This document shows, in pieces, positions 26,071-34,952 of a stretch of DNA of 64,000 nt. The position numbers and the translations under genes were made by a program. Below the pieces are notes generated by a model. It was not told where the DNA came from. It did no database searches and worked only from the letters and a program-made list of their open reading frames with translations. This stretch comes from Pseudomonas poae (GTDB lineage: Bacteria > Pseudomonadota > Gammaproteobacteria > Pseudomonadales > Pseudomonadaceae), in assembly GCF_001439785.1 (NCBI RefSeq), contig NZ_JYLI01000010.1:1-64000 (forward strand), given 5' to 3'. How positions within the stretch are numbered: the first letter of the stretch is position 1; every line of letters begins with the position of its first letter.

Positions 26071-26098
26071 ACAACGCCCCGTCGAAACGGGGCGTTGT
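26071..26098 (-). terminator. Terminator of the FKBP gene
   Basis: ACAACGCCCCGT, CGAA tetraloop, ACGGGGCGTTGT: a perfect 12-bp stem 16 bases after the stop codon of the FKBP gene, followed on the minus strand by TGTTTCT. Confidence 0.85.
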
Positions 26099-26113
26099 GT
26101 GTTCAGACGCCGA

Positions 26114-26854
26114 TTACTTCTTGGCGGCAGGTGCAGCAGGTGCGGCAGGCGCTTCAGCCTTGGCCGGGTCCTTGATGCCCAGCAGTTCCAGGTCGAATAC
26201 CAGCACCGAGTTGGCCGGAATGGCCGGGCTCGGGCTCTGGGCGCCGTAGGCCAGGTCGGACGGGATGTACAGCTCGACCTTCTCGCCAACATGCATCAGT
26301 TGCAGGCCTTCGACCCAACCCGGGATCACGCCGCTGACCGGCAGGTCAATCGGGCTGCCGCGATCCACGGAGCTGTCAAAGGTGGTGCCGTTGGTGAGCT
26401 TGCCGGTGTAGTGCACAGTCACCACGTCGGTCGGCTTGGGCTGAGGGCCGTCGGCCTTCTTCACGACCTTGTACTGCAGGCCGGAAGCGGTGGTGACCAC
26501 GCCGTCTTTCTTGGCGTTTTCTTCGAGGAATTTTTTGCCGGCGGTTGCCGACTCTTCGCTCATCTTGGTCATGCGTTCTTCAGCACGCTTTTGCAGGGCG
26601 GCAAACGCTTCAACCAGTTCGTCATCCTTCAGCTTCTGCTCTTTCTTGCCGACGGCATCTTCGATGCCCTGGGCTACGGCTTTGGAATCCAGGTCATCCA
26701 TGCCTTCCTGGGCAAGACTCTTGCCCATGTTCAGGCCGATGCCGTAGGAAGCTTTCTGCGCCGGGGTTTTCAGCTCTACGCTGGTCTGCGAATCACAACC
26801 CGCAAGTACCAGGCTTACCAGGGCCACCGCCGCCGCCAACCGATGCTGTTTCAT
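26114..26854 (-). CDS. Lipoprotein FKBP-type peptidyl-prolyl isomerase
   Basis: 246 residues from ATG 26854, with AAGGAAA upstream and a lipoprotein signal (MKQHRLAAAVALVSLVLAGC). The in-frame extension to 26938 would hide that signal. The FKBP_N dimerisation helices span about 40-125 and the FKBP catalytic domain about 130-225 (VHYTGKLTNGTTFDSS, SGVIPGWVEGLQLM, IPANSVLVFDLELLGI). A C-terminal Ala/Pro tail ends the protein. It acts on periplasmic protein folding (FkpA/Mip-like). By position it corresponds to PA3262. Confidence 0.9.
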   Translation of the reverse strand: MKQHRLAAAVALVSLVLAGCDSQTSVELKTPAQKASYGIGLNMGKSLAQEGMDDLDSKAVAQGIEDAVGKKEQKLKDDELVEAFAALQKRAEERMTKMSEESATAGKKFLEENAKKDGVVTTASGLQYKVVKKADGPQPKPTDVVTVHYTGKLTNGTTFDSSVDRGSPIDLPVSGVIPGWVEGLQLMHVGEKVELYIPSDLAYGAQSPSPAIPANSVLVFDLELLGIKDPAKAEAPAAPAAPAAKK

Positions 26855-27111
26855 GCTATTTCCTTGTTCATGCGCCAATAGGGCATTTGAATAAAGTCGC
26901 GAGCTTATCAGCCGGCCACGACCAATGGCTACCGGCATGTGAGCGGGAAACGTCCGATAAGTTCACGTGTTTAAAAGCATTTTCATTCATGATGCAGACC
27001 CGCGAAGGATCGCGGACCACCCTGAAGCGCACTCATGGCCACTTGCCGCACCTTTGGCGTAGTGGCATAACAGCGCTACCGTTCGACAAGACCGAGACAA
27101 GGATAGCCCTC

Positions 27112-28920
27112 TTGCGCATTTTCTACCGTGCATTACTCCTGCTTCTTATCGCCCTGGGCCTGCTCCTGGCCGTGGTGCTCTACTACATCGTCAACCCCAG
27201 GCTGCCCGATTACGTGCCCGTGGAACAGGTGCGCTACCAGGACCAATGGAGCGCCGCCGACCGCCAGACCTACTACTTCACGCCCCAGGGCACCCAGGTC
27301 AAGGGCCTGCATTACGACTGGTTCACCGCCCTCGAACTGCCGTTCTCCGAACAGCGCTTTGCCGCCCCCGAGTACCTGGCACGCTTCGGCTTTCTGGTGG
27401 ACCCCAAACAAGTGCCCACCGCGCAAAACCCCGGCAACCTGCCGGTCGGTTTCGCCCGCCATAAAAACGCCGACAGCAATGTTGAATACCTGGACATCAC
27501 CTGCGCCGCCTGCCACACCGGCGAGCTGCATTTCAAAGGCCAGGCCCTGCGCATCGACGGCGGCTCGGCCCAGCACGTGTTGCCCTCCAGCGTGCCCACC
27601 CTGCGCGGCGGCAGTTTCGGCCAGGCCCTGGTGGCGAGCCTCGCGGCCACCTATTACAACCCATGGAAATTCGAACGCTTCGCCCGCCAAGTGCTGGGAG
27701 ATCGCTACGAAGCCGAGCACGGCCCACTGCGCGAAGCCTTCAAAGCGTCCCTCAACCGCTTTATCAAGGTGGCCTGGAACGACACCCATCGCGGCCTCTA
27801 CCCCACCCAGGAAGGCCCCGGCCGTACCGATGCATTCGGCCGCATCGCCAATGCCAGCTTTGGCGATGCGATTTCCCCGGACAACTATCGCATCGCCAAT
27901 GCGCCTGTGGACTACCCGCAGCTGTGGGACATCTGGACCTTCGACTGGGTGCAATGGAACGGCTCGGCCCAACAACCCATGGCGCGCAATATCGGCGAAG
28001 CCCTGGGCGTCGGCGCCACCCTGGATTTTTTCGACAGCGCCGGCCAACCCCTGCAGGGCCAGGCCCGTTACCCGTCCAGCGTGCGCGTGCGGGACCTGCA
28101 CCTGATCGAACAAACCCTGCAACGCCTCAAGCCACCCACCTGGCCGGAAGACCTGTTCGGCGCCATCGACAGACCGCTCGCCGCTCAGGGCCGCGCGCTC
28201 TTTGCCGAAAACTGCGCCGCCTGCCACGTGCCCACCGTCACCCAGGAACCGGGCCGGGCGGTGCAGCACCTGCAGATGCGCACGGTCGACTACATGGGCA
28301 CCGACCCCACCGCCGCCACTAACATCGCCGATCAGCGCTACGACCTCAGCGCGCTGAAATGGGACGCCACGGAACTGGCCGCACTCAATGTGCAATTGCA
28401 CCCCAAGTCGAGTGAACCGCTGGACCTGAAGAGCCTGTCGGTGGCCAAGGGCCTGGCTTACGTTACCGCCTACGTCGAAGACCACGCCTACCGCGCCGCC
28501 GGCGTCACCCCGGCCGAGCGCCCGACGCTGGATGGCTTCGATCAACCCATCGGCGTGCTCGAACTGCGCGTCTACAAGGCGCGGCCCCTGGACGGCGTGT
28601 GGGCCACCCCGCCGTTCCTGCACAACGGCTCAGTGCCCACGCTCTACCAACTGCTCTCGCCCCAGGACGAGCGCAGCACCACCTTCTATAAAGGCACCTT
28701 CAACTACGACCCGCGCCACCTGGGTTTTGAAACCGGTGCCTTCAAGAACGCTTTTCTGTTCGATACCCACATCACCGGCAACCACAACAGCGGCCACGAA
28801 TTTCGTGACGGCAAGCGTGGCGAAGGCGTTATCGGCCGTGGCCTGCTGCCGCAGGAACGCTGGGCGCTGCTGGAATACCTGAAAGTGCTGGGCGGCCCGC
28901 TGGAGCAACAACTGCCATGA
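27112..28920 (+). CDS. Membrane-anchored di-heme cytochrome c (peroxidase/RoxA-like family)
   Basis: 602 residues from TTG 27112, chosen because AAGGA lies 8 bases upstream and the protein then begins with a signal anchor (RIFYRALLLLLIALGLLLAVVLYYIV). ATG codons at 26989/26992 would add about 40 polar residues. Two heme c sites, CAACH near residue 127 and CAACH near residue 367, sit in domains resembling bacterial di-heme peroxidases and rubber oxygenase RoxA. It is exported and faces the periplasm. It overlaps the catalase-like gene by ATGA, so the two work together or are at least co-translated. Confidence 0.75.
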   Translation: MRIFYRALLLLLIALGLLLAVVLYYIVNPRLPDYVPVEQVRYQDQWSAADRQTYYFTPQGTQVKGLHYDWFTALELPFSEQRFAAPEYLARFGFLVDPKQVPTAQNPGNLPVGFARHKNADSNVEYLDITCAACHTGELHFKGQALRIDGGSAQHVLPSSVPTLRGGSFGQALVASLAATYYNPWKFERFARQVLGDRYEAEHGPLREAFKASLNRFIKVAWNDTHRGLYPTQEGPGRTDAFGRIANASFGDAISPDNYRIANAPVDYPQLWDIWTFDWVQWNGSAQQPMARNIGEALGVGATLDFFDSAGQPLQGQARYPSSVRVRDLHLIEQTLQRLKPPTWPEDLFGAIDRPLAAQGRALFAENCAACHVPTVTQEPGRAVQHLQMRTVDYMGTDPTAATNIADQRYDLSALKWDATELAALNVQLHPKSSEPLDLKSLSVAKGLAYVTAYVEDHAYRAAGVTPAERPTLDGFDQPIGVLELRVYKARPLDGVWATPPFLHNGSVPTLYQLLSPQDERSTTFYKGTFNYDPRHLGFETGAFKNAFLFDTHITGNHNSGHEFRDGKRGEGVIGRGLLPQERWALLEYLKVLGGPLEQQLP

Positions 28921-30086
28921 TTATCCGATCGCAATACAACCAACGTTCGCTGCTCGCCCGCCTCTGGCTGCGCCTGGGCGCCTGGCTCGGCAAAACCCTG
29001 CTGTGGCTGGTGGGGCTGGGGCTGCTGGGCTGGCTGGCAGCGACCGGCTGGTACGCCTGGCAGCACAGCGGCCCGGTGTCACCAAACGAACAGATTCCGC
29101 CCGGCGAGGCGGCGATGACCCAGGGCATCATCCAGACCGCCGTGCGCATCGTCGACCAGCATCGCGAAGGCACACGCTACCTGCGCGACGCCCATGCCAA
29201 GGCCCATGGCTGCGTCAAGGCCGAAGTCAGCGTGCCGGCCGACCTCGACCCGGCCCTGCGCCAGGGCGTGTTCGCCGAGCCGGGCAAAACCTGGCAGGCA
29301 CTGATGCGGCTGTCCAACGGTAACGCCTACCCGCAGTTCGACAGCATCCGCGACGCGCGCGGCATGGCCATCAAGCTGCTGGACGTGCCGGGCAAGCAAC
29401 TGATGGCCGATCAGCAGACGCGCACGGAACAGGACTTCGTGATGTTCAGCCATCCGAATTTCTTTGTCAGCGACGTGGCCGAATACGCGCAGAATATCGG
29501 CGCCCAGGCAGACGGCAAAAAAGTCCAGGCGTTTTTCCCCAGCCTCGATCCGCGCAGTTGGCAGGTGCGACACCTGTTCATCGCCCTGGCAACCCTGGCC
29601 CCCGCGCCGGCGAGCCCCACGCAGACCACCTACTTCTCCGTTTCACCGTATAAATTCGGCGCGGCCAACGCCAAATTTCGTGTGGCGCCCGACCCGCAAA
29701 GTTGCCCGCAATACACCCTGCCCAAACAGAACGAGGACCTGCCGAACTTCCTGCGCAGCGCCCTCAATCAGCAGCTGTCCACCGACCGCGTGGCGGCCTG
29801 TTTCGTGTTGCAGATCCAGCGGCAGAACCCGCAGAAGTTCATGCCGATCGAGGACACCAGCATCGAGTGGAAGGAAAGCGACGCGCCCTACGAGACCGTG
29901 GCCAGGGTGCGGATTCCCGCGCAGGATTTCGACACCCCGGCGTTGAATCTGGCGTGCGACAACCAGTCGTTCAACCCCTGGTTCGGCGTGGAAGCCCACC
30001 GCCCCATCGGCGGCATCAACCGGCTGCGCAAAGCCGTGTATGAGGCCGTCAGCGATTACCGACATAGCCGCAACACTTCACCTTGA
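28917..30086 (+). CDS. Catalase-family heme protein with N-terminal membrane anchor (SrpA-like)
   Basis: 389 residues. A hydrophobic N-terminal segment (about 22-48) is followed by a reduced catalase fold (about 60-375): VSVPADLDPALRQGVFAEPGKTWQALMRLSNG and FVMFSHPNFFV. It is shorter than true catalases (~480) and matches the catalase-related SrpA group. Role, either peroxide handling or peroxygenase chemistry, is unknown. Translationally coupled to the di-heme cytochrome; its end overlaps the convergent LysR gene by 9 bases. Confidence 0.75.
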   Translation: MIIRSQYNQRSLLARLWLRLGAWLGKTLLWLVGLGLLGWLAATGWYAWQHSGPVSPNEQIPPGEAAMTQGIIQTAVRIVDQHREGTRYLRDAHAKAHGCVKAEVSVPADLDPALRQGVFAEPGKTWQALMRLSNGNAYPQFDSIRDARGMAIKLLDVPGKQLMADQQTRTEQDFVMFSHPNFFVSDVAEYAQNIGAQADGKKVQAFFPSLDPRSWQVRHLFIALATLAPAPASPTQTTYFSVSPYKFGAANAKFRVAPDPQSCPQYTLPKQNEDLPNFLRSALNQQLSTDRVAACFVLQIQRQNPQKFMPIEDTSIEWKESDAPYETVARVRIPAQDFDTPALNLACDNQSFNPWFGVEAHRPIGGINRLRKAVYEAVSDYRHSRNTSP

Positions 30087-31010
30087 CATCGGCGCCTGCC
30101 GCGCCGTGCGCAGCCACTGCTGAAAACTGCGCACCGCCGGCGGCGGGTTGCGATGCAGGGGCTGCATCAGGTGCAAGCGCCCCTGGCTGGGCAACGCATG
30201 GGGCAAGGCCATCTGCAGGCGGCCGGCGGCAAATTCGCCGTCCAGCAGGCTCTTCCAGCCGAGCGCCACGCCGTGCCCCATCACTGCCGACTGCATCACC
30301 AACTGATAGCTGTTGGTACGCAGCCCATGGCGCGGGGCGCAGTAGTCGGCGCCGAGGCCGGCAAACCAGTCGGTCCAGGTCAGCCAGTCATGGTGATGGT
30401 CTTCCACGATCAGCAAGGTGTGGGCGTGCAGCAAATGGTGCAGGTCGCGAATCGGACCGTGGCGCGCAAGGTAAGCGCCGCTGCACACGGCGATCACCTC
30501 TTCGCTGTCGAACACCGGCGAGAGCTCCAGGCCATGGGGCGCCGGCAGCTCGTCGAGGTGGTAGAACAGGCCCAGGTCGTACTCGCTCACATCCAGATGC
30601 TGCGGGCTTTCGCTGCACAGAATGCGGATCTCCAGATCAGGGTATTCGCGCTGAAAGTCCGGCAATAAACCCGCCAGCCAGATGGAGCTGATGGTGGGCG
30701 TGCTGGCCAGGGTCAGTTGGCGATCGGCGCCGCGACGGCGCAACTCGGCGGACTCGCGATCGAGTTCACGCAACAGGCGCTGCACGGTGCGAAAGTAGCG
30801 CACCCCGGCGGGGGTCAGACTCAGGCCCTGGGCCAACCGATAAAACAGGGGGCGGGCCAGGTCTTCTTCGAGGCGCTTGACCTGGCGGCTCACCGCGCTC
30901 TGGGTCAGGTTCAGTTCATGGGCGGCCTGGGTAAAGCTCAGATGACGCGCAGCCGCTTCGAAGGTCTGCAGGCAATTGAGCGGAGGAAGATCGACGTTTC
31001 GGCGCGGCAT
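30078..31010 (-). CDS. LysR-family transcriptional regulator, GcvA-like
   Basis: 310 residues from ATG 31010 (MPRRNVDLPPLNCLQTFEAAARHLSFTQ follows the usual LysR start); ten extra codons are open upstream. HTH at about 20-65 (SFTQAAHELNLTQSAVSRQV), effector domain at about 95-300. The glycine-cleavage-activator (GcvA/TrpI) subtype is indicated by the PPLNxLQTFEAAARHLSFT start. It lies downstream of the CocE hydrolase gene on the same strand and may regulate that cluster. Confidence 0.78.
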   Translation of the reverse strand: MPRRNVDLPPLNCLQTFEAAARHLSFTQAAHELNLTQSAVSRQVKRLEEDLARPLFYRLAQGLSLTPAGVRYFRTVQRLLRELDRESAELRRRGADRQLTLASTPTISSIWLAGLLPDFQREYPDLEIRILCSESPQHLDVSEYDLGLFYHLDELPAPHGLELSPVFDSEEVIAVCSGAYLARHGPIRDLHHLLHAHTLLIVEDHHHDWLTWTDWFAGLGADYCAPRHGLRTNSYQLVMQSAVMGHGVALGWKSLLDGEFAAGRLQMALPHALPSQGRLHLMQPLHRNPPPAVRSFQQWLRTARQAPMSR

Positions 31011-31106
31011 GGGCAGGTCCGTAAGCAGATGAGGCGGCAACTACGAGGCCAGGGTTCGCCCCGGCCCGCAGTCATCACGCAGGCATGCATCATGCCAGTT
31101 GCTCAC

Positions 31107-33119
31107 TTACAGCGTGACCCTGGCCACGCGTTTGCTCCATTGCCGACGGTGTTCCAGCCGGCCATTTTCCCAGGCCGTCTGCTCGGCGTCGACGTAGAAC
31201 CACTCGGCGTCGGCATGCACGCTCAACCGGCTTTCCACGTGCACCTCCCAATCGTCACGGCCGACGCGGTAATGCCATTCAATATCGGCACGCGTCGACA
31301 GCGGGTCCCAGGGCAAAGTGCGATAGCGCTCGGTGCAGCGCTGGTCCACCGCCAGACCATGGTCGGTAAACCGCACCGCGCCCAGGTCATCTTCGATCTT
31401 CACGCACACTTCGCCAGTGCCCACGTCTTCGATCAGGGTGCGTTTCGGCGCCGCGGCGCGCAGCACCTCCAGGGCCGCCGGCCGCGCCGATTGAGGCGCC
31501 TCGAACGGGCACGCCACCGCGTCGCCGCTGAACACCGGCAGTTGCAGGCGTTGCACAGCGGGCAGCAGGGTCAGGGTGGTCAGTTCGCGGCTCGGCCACA
31601 ACAGCGGGAAACTGGCAGTGCTCAAGGCCAGGCGCAAACGGTAACCGGCCGGCAGGCGCATGCCGATGTGGTCCAGGCTCAGTTGCACGTCCATCGGTTC
31701 GCCCGGGACTACCGGGGTCACACGGGAAAAGTCTTCGCGAAGCGTGAGATTGAGCACGCCATAACTGATCTGTGTGACTTGCCCGTCCGGTGCCACAGCG
31801 TTAAGCCGTGCGACCAATTGCCCGCAGTCCGTGTCGCTGGCCAGGCGCAAGGTGAGTCGGGCATCGCCCAGCAACGCCAGAGGCTCGAGCAGCGGCGGCG
31901 AGTCGAAGCACAGCGACTGGGCGTCATCGCGGCGCTGGTCGGTCGGCCCGTCGGGGCCGAACCAGATGGCGCAATACTCGCCCTGGTGCAGGCCGGTGGT
32001 CAGCGGTGAACAGACGCTGCGCGGGGCTGCCAGTGCCTGCGCGCCAGCACTCAAGCCCTGTTCATCAAGGCAGAAATCCGTCCATTGCACTTGCGGGTCC
32101 GGCCAGCCTGCCGTCTGCACCCAGATGCCCGGCCGCTCGGCGTAACTGCCCTTCGGCGGCAGAATGTCCTGCAGGAAAAAGGCGCAGGCCGGGTCATCCA
32201 TCACCCCGTTATCGATGCCCTTGAGCCAGTAATCCCACCAGCGTCTGGCCTCTTGCAGAAAACCCACGGCCGGGTTGGGCACGGCAAAATGCGGGTATTT
32301 ATGGATCCACGGGCCGAGCATCGCCTTCTTCGGCCCCGGCAGGTGTTCCATCAGCCGCGACACGGTGTTGCGGTAGGCATCGCCCCATCCGCCCACCGCG
32401 TACACCGCCGCCTGGATCTGCGTGTAATCCTCACACACCGAGCCATGGCGCCAGTAGTCATCACGGGTCTGGTGTTGCAACCAGGTTTCGGCGAGCAATG
32501 GCATGGCGTCCAGACGTTGGTGCCACAGGGTTTTCCAGGCGTCGCCCACCAGCAAGGGGTCCGGCACCGCCGCGCTGAAGTTGAGCATGGTAGCGGCCCA
32601 GCCGAAGTTTTCCAGCAGCAGGTTGCCGCCCTTGTAATGGATGTCGTCGGCAAAGCGGTCATCGGTGGAGCACAGCGTGATGATCGCTTTCAGCGCCTGG
32701 GGCTGGCGCGCCGCGACCTGCAAGCCGTTGAAGCCGCCCCAGGAGATGCCCATCATGCCCACGTTGCCATCGCACCAGGGCTGCTGGCACAGCCAGTCGA
32801 TCACCTCAAGGGCGTCTTCCTGCTCCTGCAACAGGTACTCGTCGGCCATCAACCCCTGGGACTCGCCGTTGCCGCGCATGTCAACGCGCACGCAGACATA
32901 GCCCTGCCCGGCCATCCATGGATGGGTCAACGCGTCGCGCACCGCCGTGCCGTCGCGCTTGCGATACGGCAGGTATTCGAGGATCGCCGGGAAGGCCTGC
33001 GCGTGGCCGGCGTCTTGCGGCATCCAGATGCGCGCGGCCAGTTGGGTGCCGTCTTTGAGCGGGATCAGGCAGTGCTCGATCTCGCGCACGGGGTAAGTAA
33101 ATTCAGTGACGATTTCCAT
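31107..33119 (-). CDS. CocE/NonD-family alpha/beta hydrolase
   Basis: 670 residues from ATG 33119 with GGAG 6 bases upstream. N-terminal alpha/beta hydrolase with nucleophile elbow GISWGGFNG (Ser near residue 122) and DMRGNGES, then a cap and a C-terminal jelly-roll (X-Pro dipeptidyl-peptidase C-terminal) domain. The family includes cocaine esterase and acylases that cleave aryl esters or amides. No signal peptide, so cytoplasmic. It follows the BCCT transporter gene by 27 bases and probably acts on what that transporter imports. Confidence 0.8.
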   Translation of the reverse strand: MEIVTEFTYPVREIEHCLIPLKDGTQLAARIWMPQDAGHAQAFPAILEYLPYRKRDGTAVRDALTHPWMAGQGYVCVRVDMRGNGESQGLMADEYLLQEQEDALEVIDWLCQQPWCDGNVGMMGISWGGFNGLQVAARQPQALKAIITLCSTDDRFADDIHYKGGNLLLENFGWAATMLNFSAAVPDPLLVGDAWKTLWHQRLDAMPLLAETWLQHQTRDDYWRHGSVCEDYTQIQAAVYAVGGWGDAYRNTVSRLMEHLPGPKKAMLGPWIHKYPHFAVPNPAVGFLQEARRWWDYWLKGIDNGVMDDPACAFFLQDILPPKGSYAERPGIWVQTAGWPDPQVQWTDFCLDEQGLSAGAQALAAPRSVCSPLTTGLHQGEYCAIWFGPDGPTDQRRDDAQSLCFDSPPLLEPLALLGDARLTLRLASDTDCGQLVARLNAVAPDGQVTQISYGVLNLTLREDFSRVTPVVPGEPMDVQLSLDHIGMRLPAGYRLRLALSTASFPLLWPSRELTTLTLLPAVQRLQLPVFSGDAVACPFEAPQSARPAALEVLRAAAPKRTLIEDVGTGEVCVKIEDDLGAVRFTDHGLAVDQRCTERYRTLPWDPLSTRADIEWHYRVGRDDWEVHVESRLSVHADAEWFYVDAEQTAWENGRLEHRRQWSKRVARVTL

Positions 33120-33146
33120 CAGTAACTCCAGCAACGGTTCAATCGA

Positions 33147-34730
33147 TCAGCGCCCGAAATCCACCACAGGGCTGGCGCCGAGCAATGGCGTCTCGGGGCT
33201 TGGCTGCAGGCGTTTCACATCCAGCAATGCTGGATTTTTCAGCCAGAAGATCAGCGAGGTGCTGGCCAGCAGCACCAGAATCATGCCGGGCAGGCCGCCG
33301 AGGTTGGAGAGCATCTTCACCCCATCGATGCCGACAAACGCGACCATCACCCATGACACCGTGCCGATGATCAGGCCCCAGACGATCTTCAGCAGAGGGT
33401 TGCCGTCCAGGTCCGAGTCGGCAGTCACGCCCTTGCTGCACAGGTTGGCGATCACGTCGGTGCTGGAGTCTGCTGCCGTGACAAAGGAGATGAACGCCAC
33501 AAACAGCAGGAACGCGATCATCAGGCCGCTGGCCGGCAACTGTTGGAACATCTGGTAGAGCACGTGCTCCACGCCCTGCTCGTTGAGCACGCGGTTGAGG
33601 CTGCCGTCGCCCAGCGCATCGAAGTAGAGGCTGGTGCCGGAGAAAATACAGATCCACAGTGCCGTGAACAGCGCCGGATAGAGCATGTTGATCTGGATGA
33701 ACTCGCGCACCGTGTAGCCACGCCCGATCTTGCCCAGAAACAGCGCGCTCACCGGTGCCCAGGCAAACCAGACCGACCAGTAGAACACCGTCCAGCTCTG
33801 CGGCCAGCTGTCACCGCTGGCCGCGCCGGTGAACAGGCTGCGGCTGAAGAAGGTGTCGAGGTAGACGCCGAGTGACTCGACGCCAAGGCTGAACAGGTAC
33901 AGGGTTGGCCCGCACAACAGCACGAACAGTCCCAGGGCGAGCATGATCCAGGTGTTGAACGACGACAGCATCACAATGCCGCGCTGCAAGCCGCTGGCCG
34001 CCGAGGCGACAAAGGTGATCACAATGAGCGCGATGATGATGGCCAGGCGCAACGGCGTGGTGTCGCCGCCGATGTACTGGCTCAGGCCGCCCGCCAGGGT
34101 CAGCGCGCCGGTGCCCAGGGACGAAGCCATGCCAGCCACCAGGGCGAACATCGCCAGGGTGTCGATCAGCCCGGCGTAACGCGTGACCCGTGTTGGGCCC
34201 AGCAGCGGCTCGAGCATGGCGCCGATGGAGAAACGACTGCGGCGGTTATGGAACACCAGCGCGAACACCAGCGAGGGCACCAGGTAAATGGCGTAGGGGG
34301 TGATTGTCCAGTGCAGGAACATCGTCGACATGGCAAAGCTTTTGGCCGCCGCACTGCCCACTTCGATCGCCAGGCTGGTGGGTGGGGCGTACAGGTGATA
34401 GAGCGGCTCGGCGGTGGTCCAGAACAGCACGCCCACCGCCAGCGTGGTGCACAGCGCCACCATGAACCAGCGCCATTTGCTCAACAACGGCCGCGCGTCT
34501 TCACCGCCGATACGCACCTTGCCCAGCGCGGAGCAATACACCACCGCCGTGAGCACCACCATGGCAAACGAGCCGGCGCTGAACAGCCATGAGAAGTTAT
34601 TCAGGATCACGCCATTGAGCTGTTTGCTCACCGCCAGGAATGCTTGGAGGTCGATGTAGCTGGCGATCACCGCCGCCAGCAGGATCAGAAAGGTTGGCCA
34701 GAACACCAACGCACGCAGTGGATATTTCAT
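33147..34730 (-). CDS. BCCT-family transporter (betaine/choline/carnitine type)
   Basis: 527 residues from ATG 34730; a GTG 48 bases upstream gives a longer form with no better ribosome binding site. Twelve hydrophobic segments; the family signature is seen around VLFWTTAEPLYHLY and the WSVWFAWAPVSALFLGKIGRG segment. BCCT carriers import quaternary ammonium or related zwitterionic solutes by sodium or proton symport or exchange. Coupling with a CocE hydrolase suggests an esterified or amidated quaternary amine substrate; that is inference. Confidence 0.8.
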   Translation of the reverse strand: MKYPLRALVFWPTFLILLAAVIASYIDLQAFLAVSKQLNGVILNNFSWLFSAGSFAMVVLTAVVYCSALGKVRIGGEDARPLLSKWRWFMVALCTTLAVGVLFWTTAEPLYHLYAPPTSLAIEVGSAAAKSFAMSTMFLHWTITPYAIYLVPSLVFALVFHNRRSRFSIGAMLEPLLGPTRVTRYAGLIDTLAMFALVAGMASSLGTGALTLAGGLSQYIGGDTTPLRLAIIIALIVITFVASAASGLQRGIVMLSSFNTWIMLALGLFVLLCGPTLYLFSLGVESLGVYLDTFFSRSLFTGAASGDSWPQSWTVFYWSVWFAWAPVSALFLGKIGRGYTVREFIQINMLYPALFTALWICIFSGTSLYFDALGDGSLNRVLNEQGVEHVLYQMFQQLPASGLMIAFLLFVAFISFVTAADSSTDVIANLCSKGVTADSDLDGNPLLKIVWGLIIGTVSWVMVAFVGIDGVKMLSNLGGLPGMILVLLASTSLIFWLKNPALLDVKRLQPSPETPLLGASPVVDFGR

Positions 34731-34952
34731 CTGGAGCCATTCCCCTTGCCGACTGTTTTTATGTAGGAGAGCGGACACCGCAGCATCCTGCTGCCGGTGA
34801 CTCGCCTGGAAGTCTTCGCGTGGGTCATAGCTAAACGTTTAAGCGGCGCGGGGCGCAATCAACCAATGGGCATGGGGGTATTCCGCCACGGCATGACGCA
34901 CCCGCAGCGGTCAGGGCGAGCATGCCGTGCACGCTGGCAAGGCACAGTAAGG
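34731..34952. promoter_or_regulatory. Gap with a TAAACGTTTA palindrome, possible promoter region for BCCT-CocE
   Basis: 222 bases between the amidase and BCCT genes. A perfect TAAACGTTTA palindrome is at 34832-34841. The space is long compared with the other gaps in this cluster, so BCCT and CocE may have their own promoter. No -35/-10 pair stands out. Confidence 0.35.

Larger units (their letters stand above)
25804..26113. other. Intergenic stretch with DnaA boxes and several hairpins
   Basis: 310 bases between ykvA and the FKBP gene without a convincing ORF. It contains the DnaA-box pair at 25830-25860 and GAGCC...GGCTC near 25867-25885. It also has nested stems between 25933 and 25977 (GCACAT...ATGTGC enclosing CCAAG...CTTGG), a perfect ACCCA-CGCT-TGGGT hairpin at 25982-25995, and the terminator at 26071. 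Confidence 0.6.
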
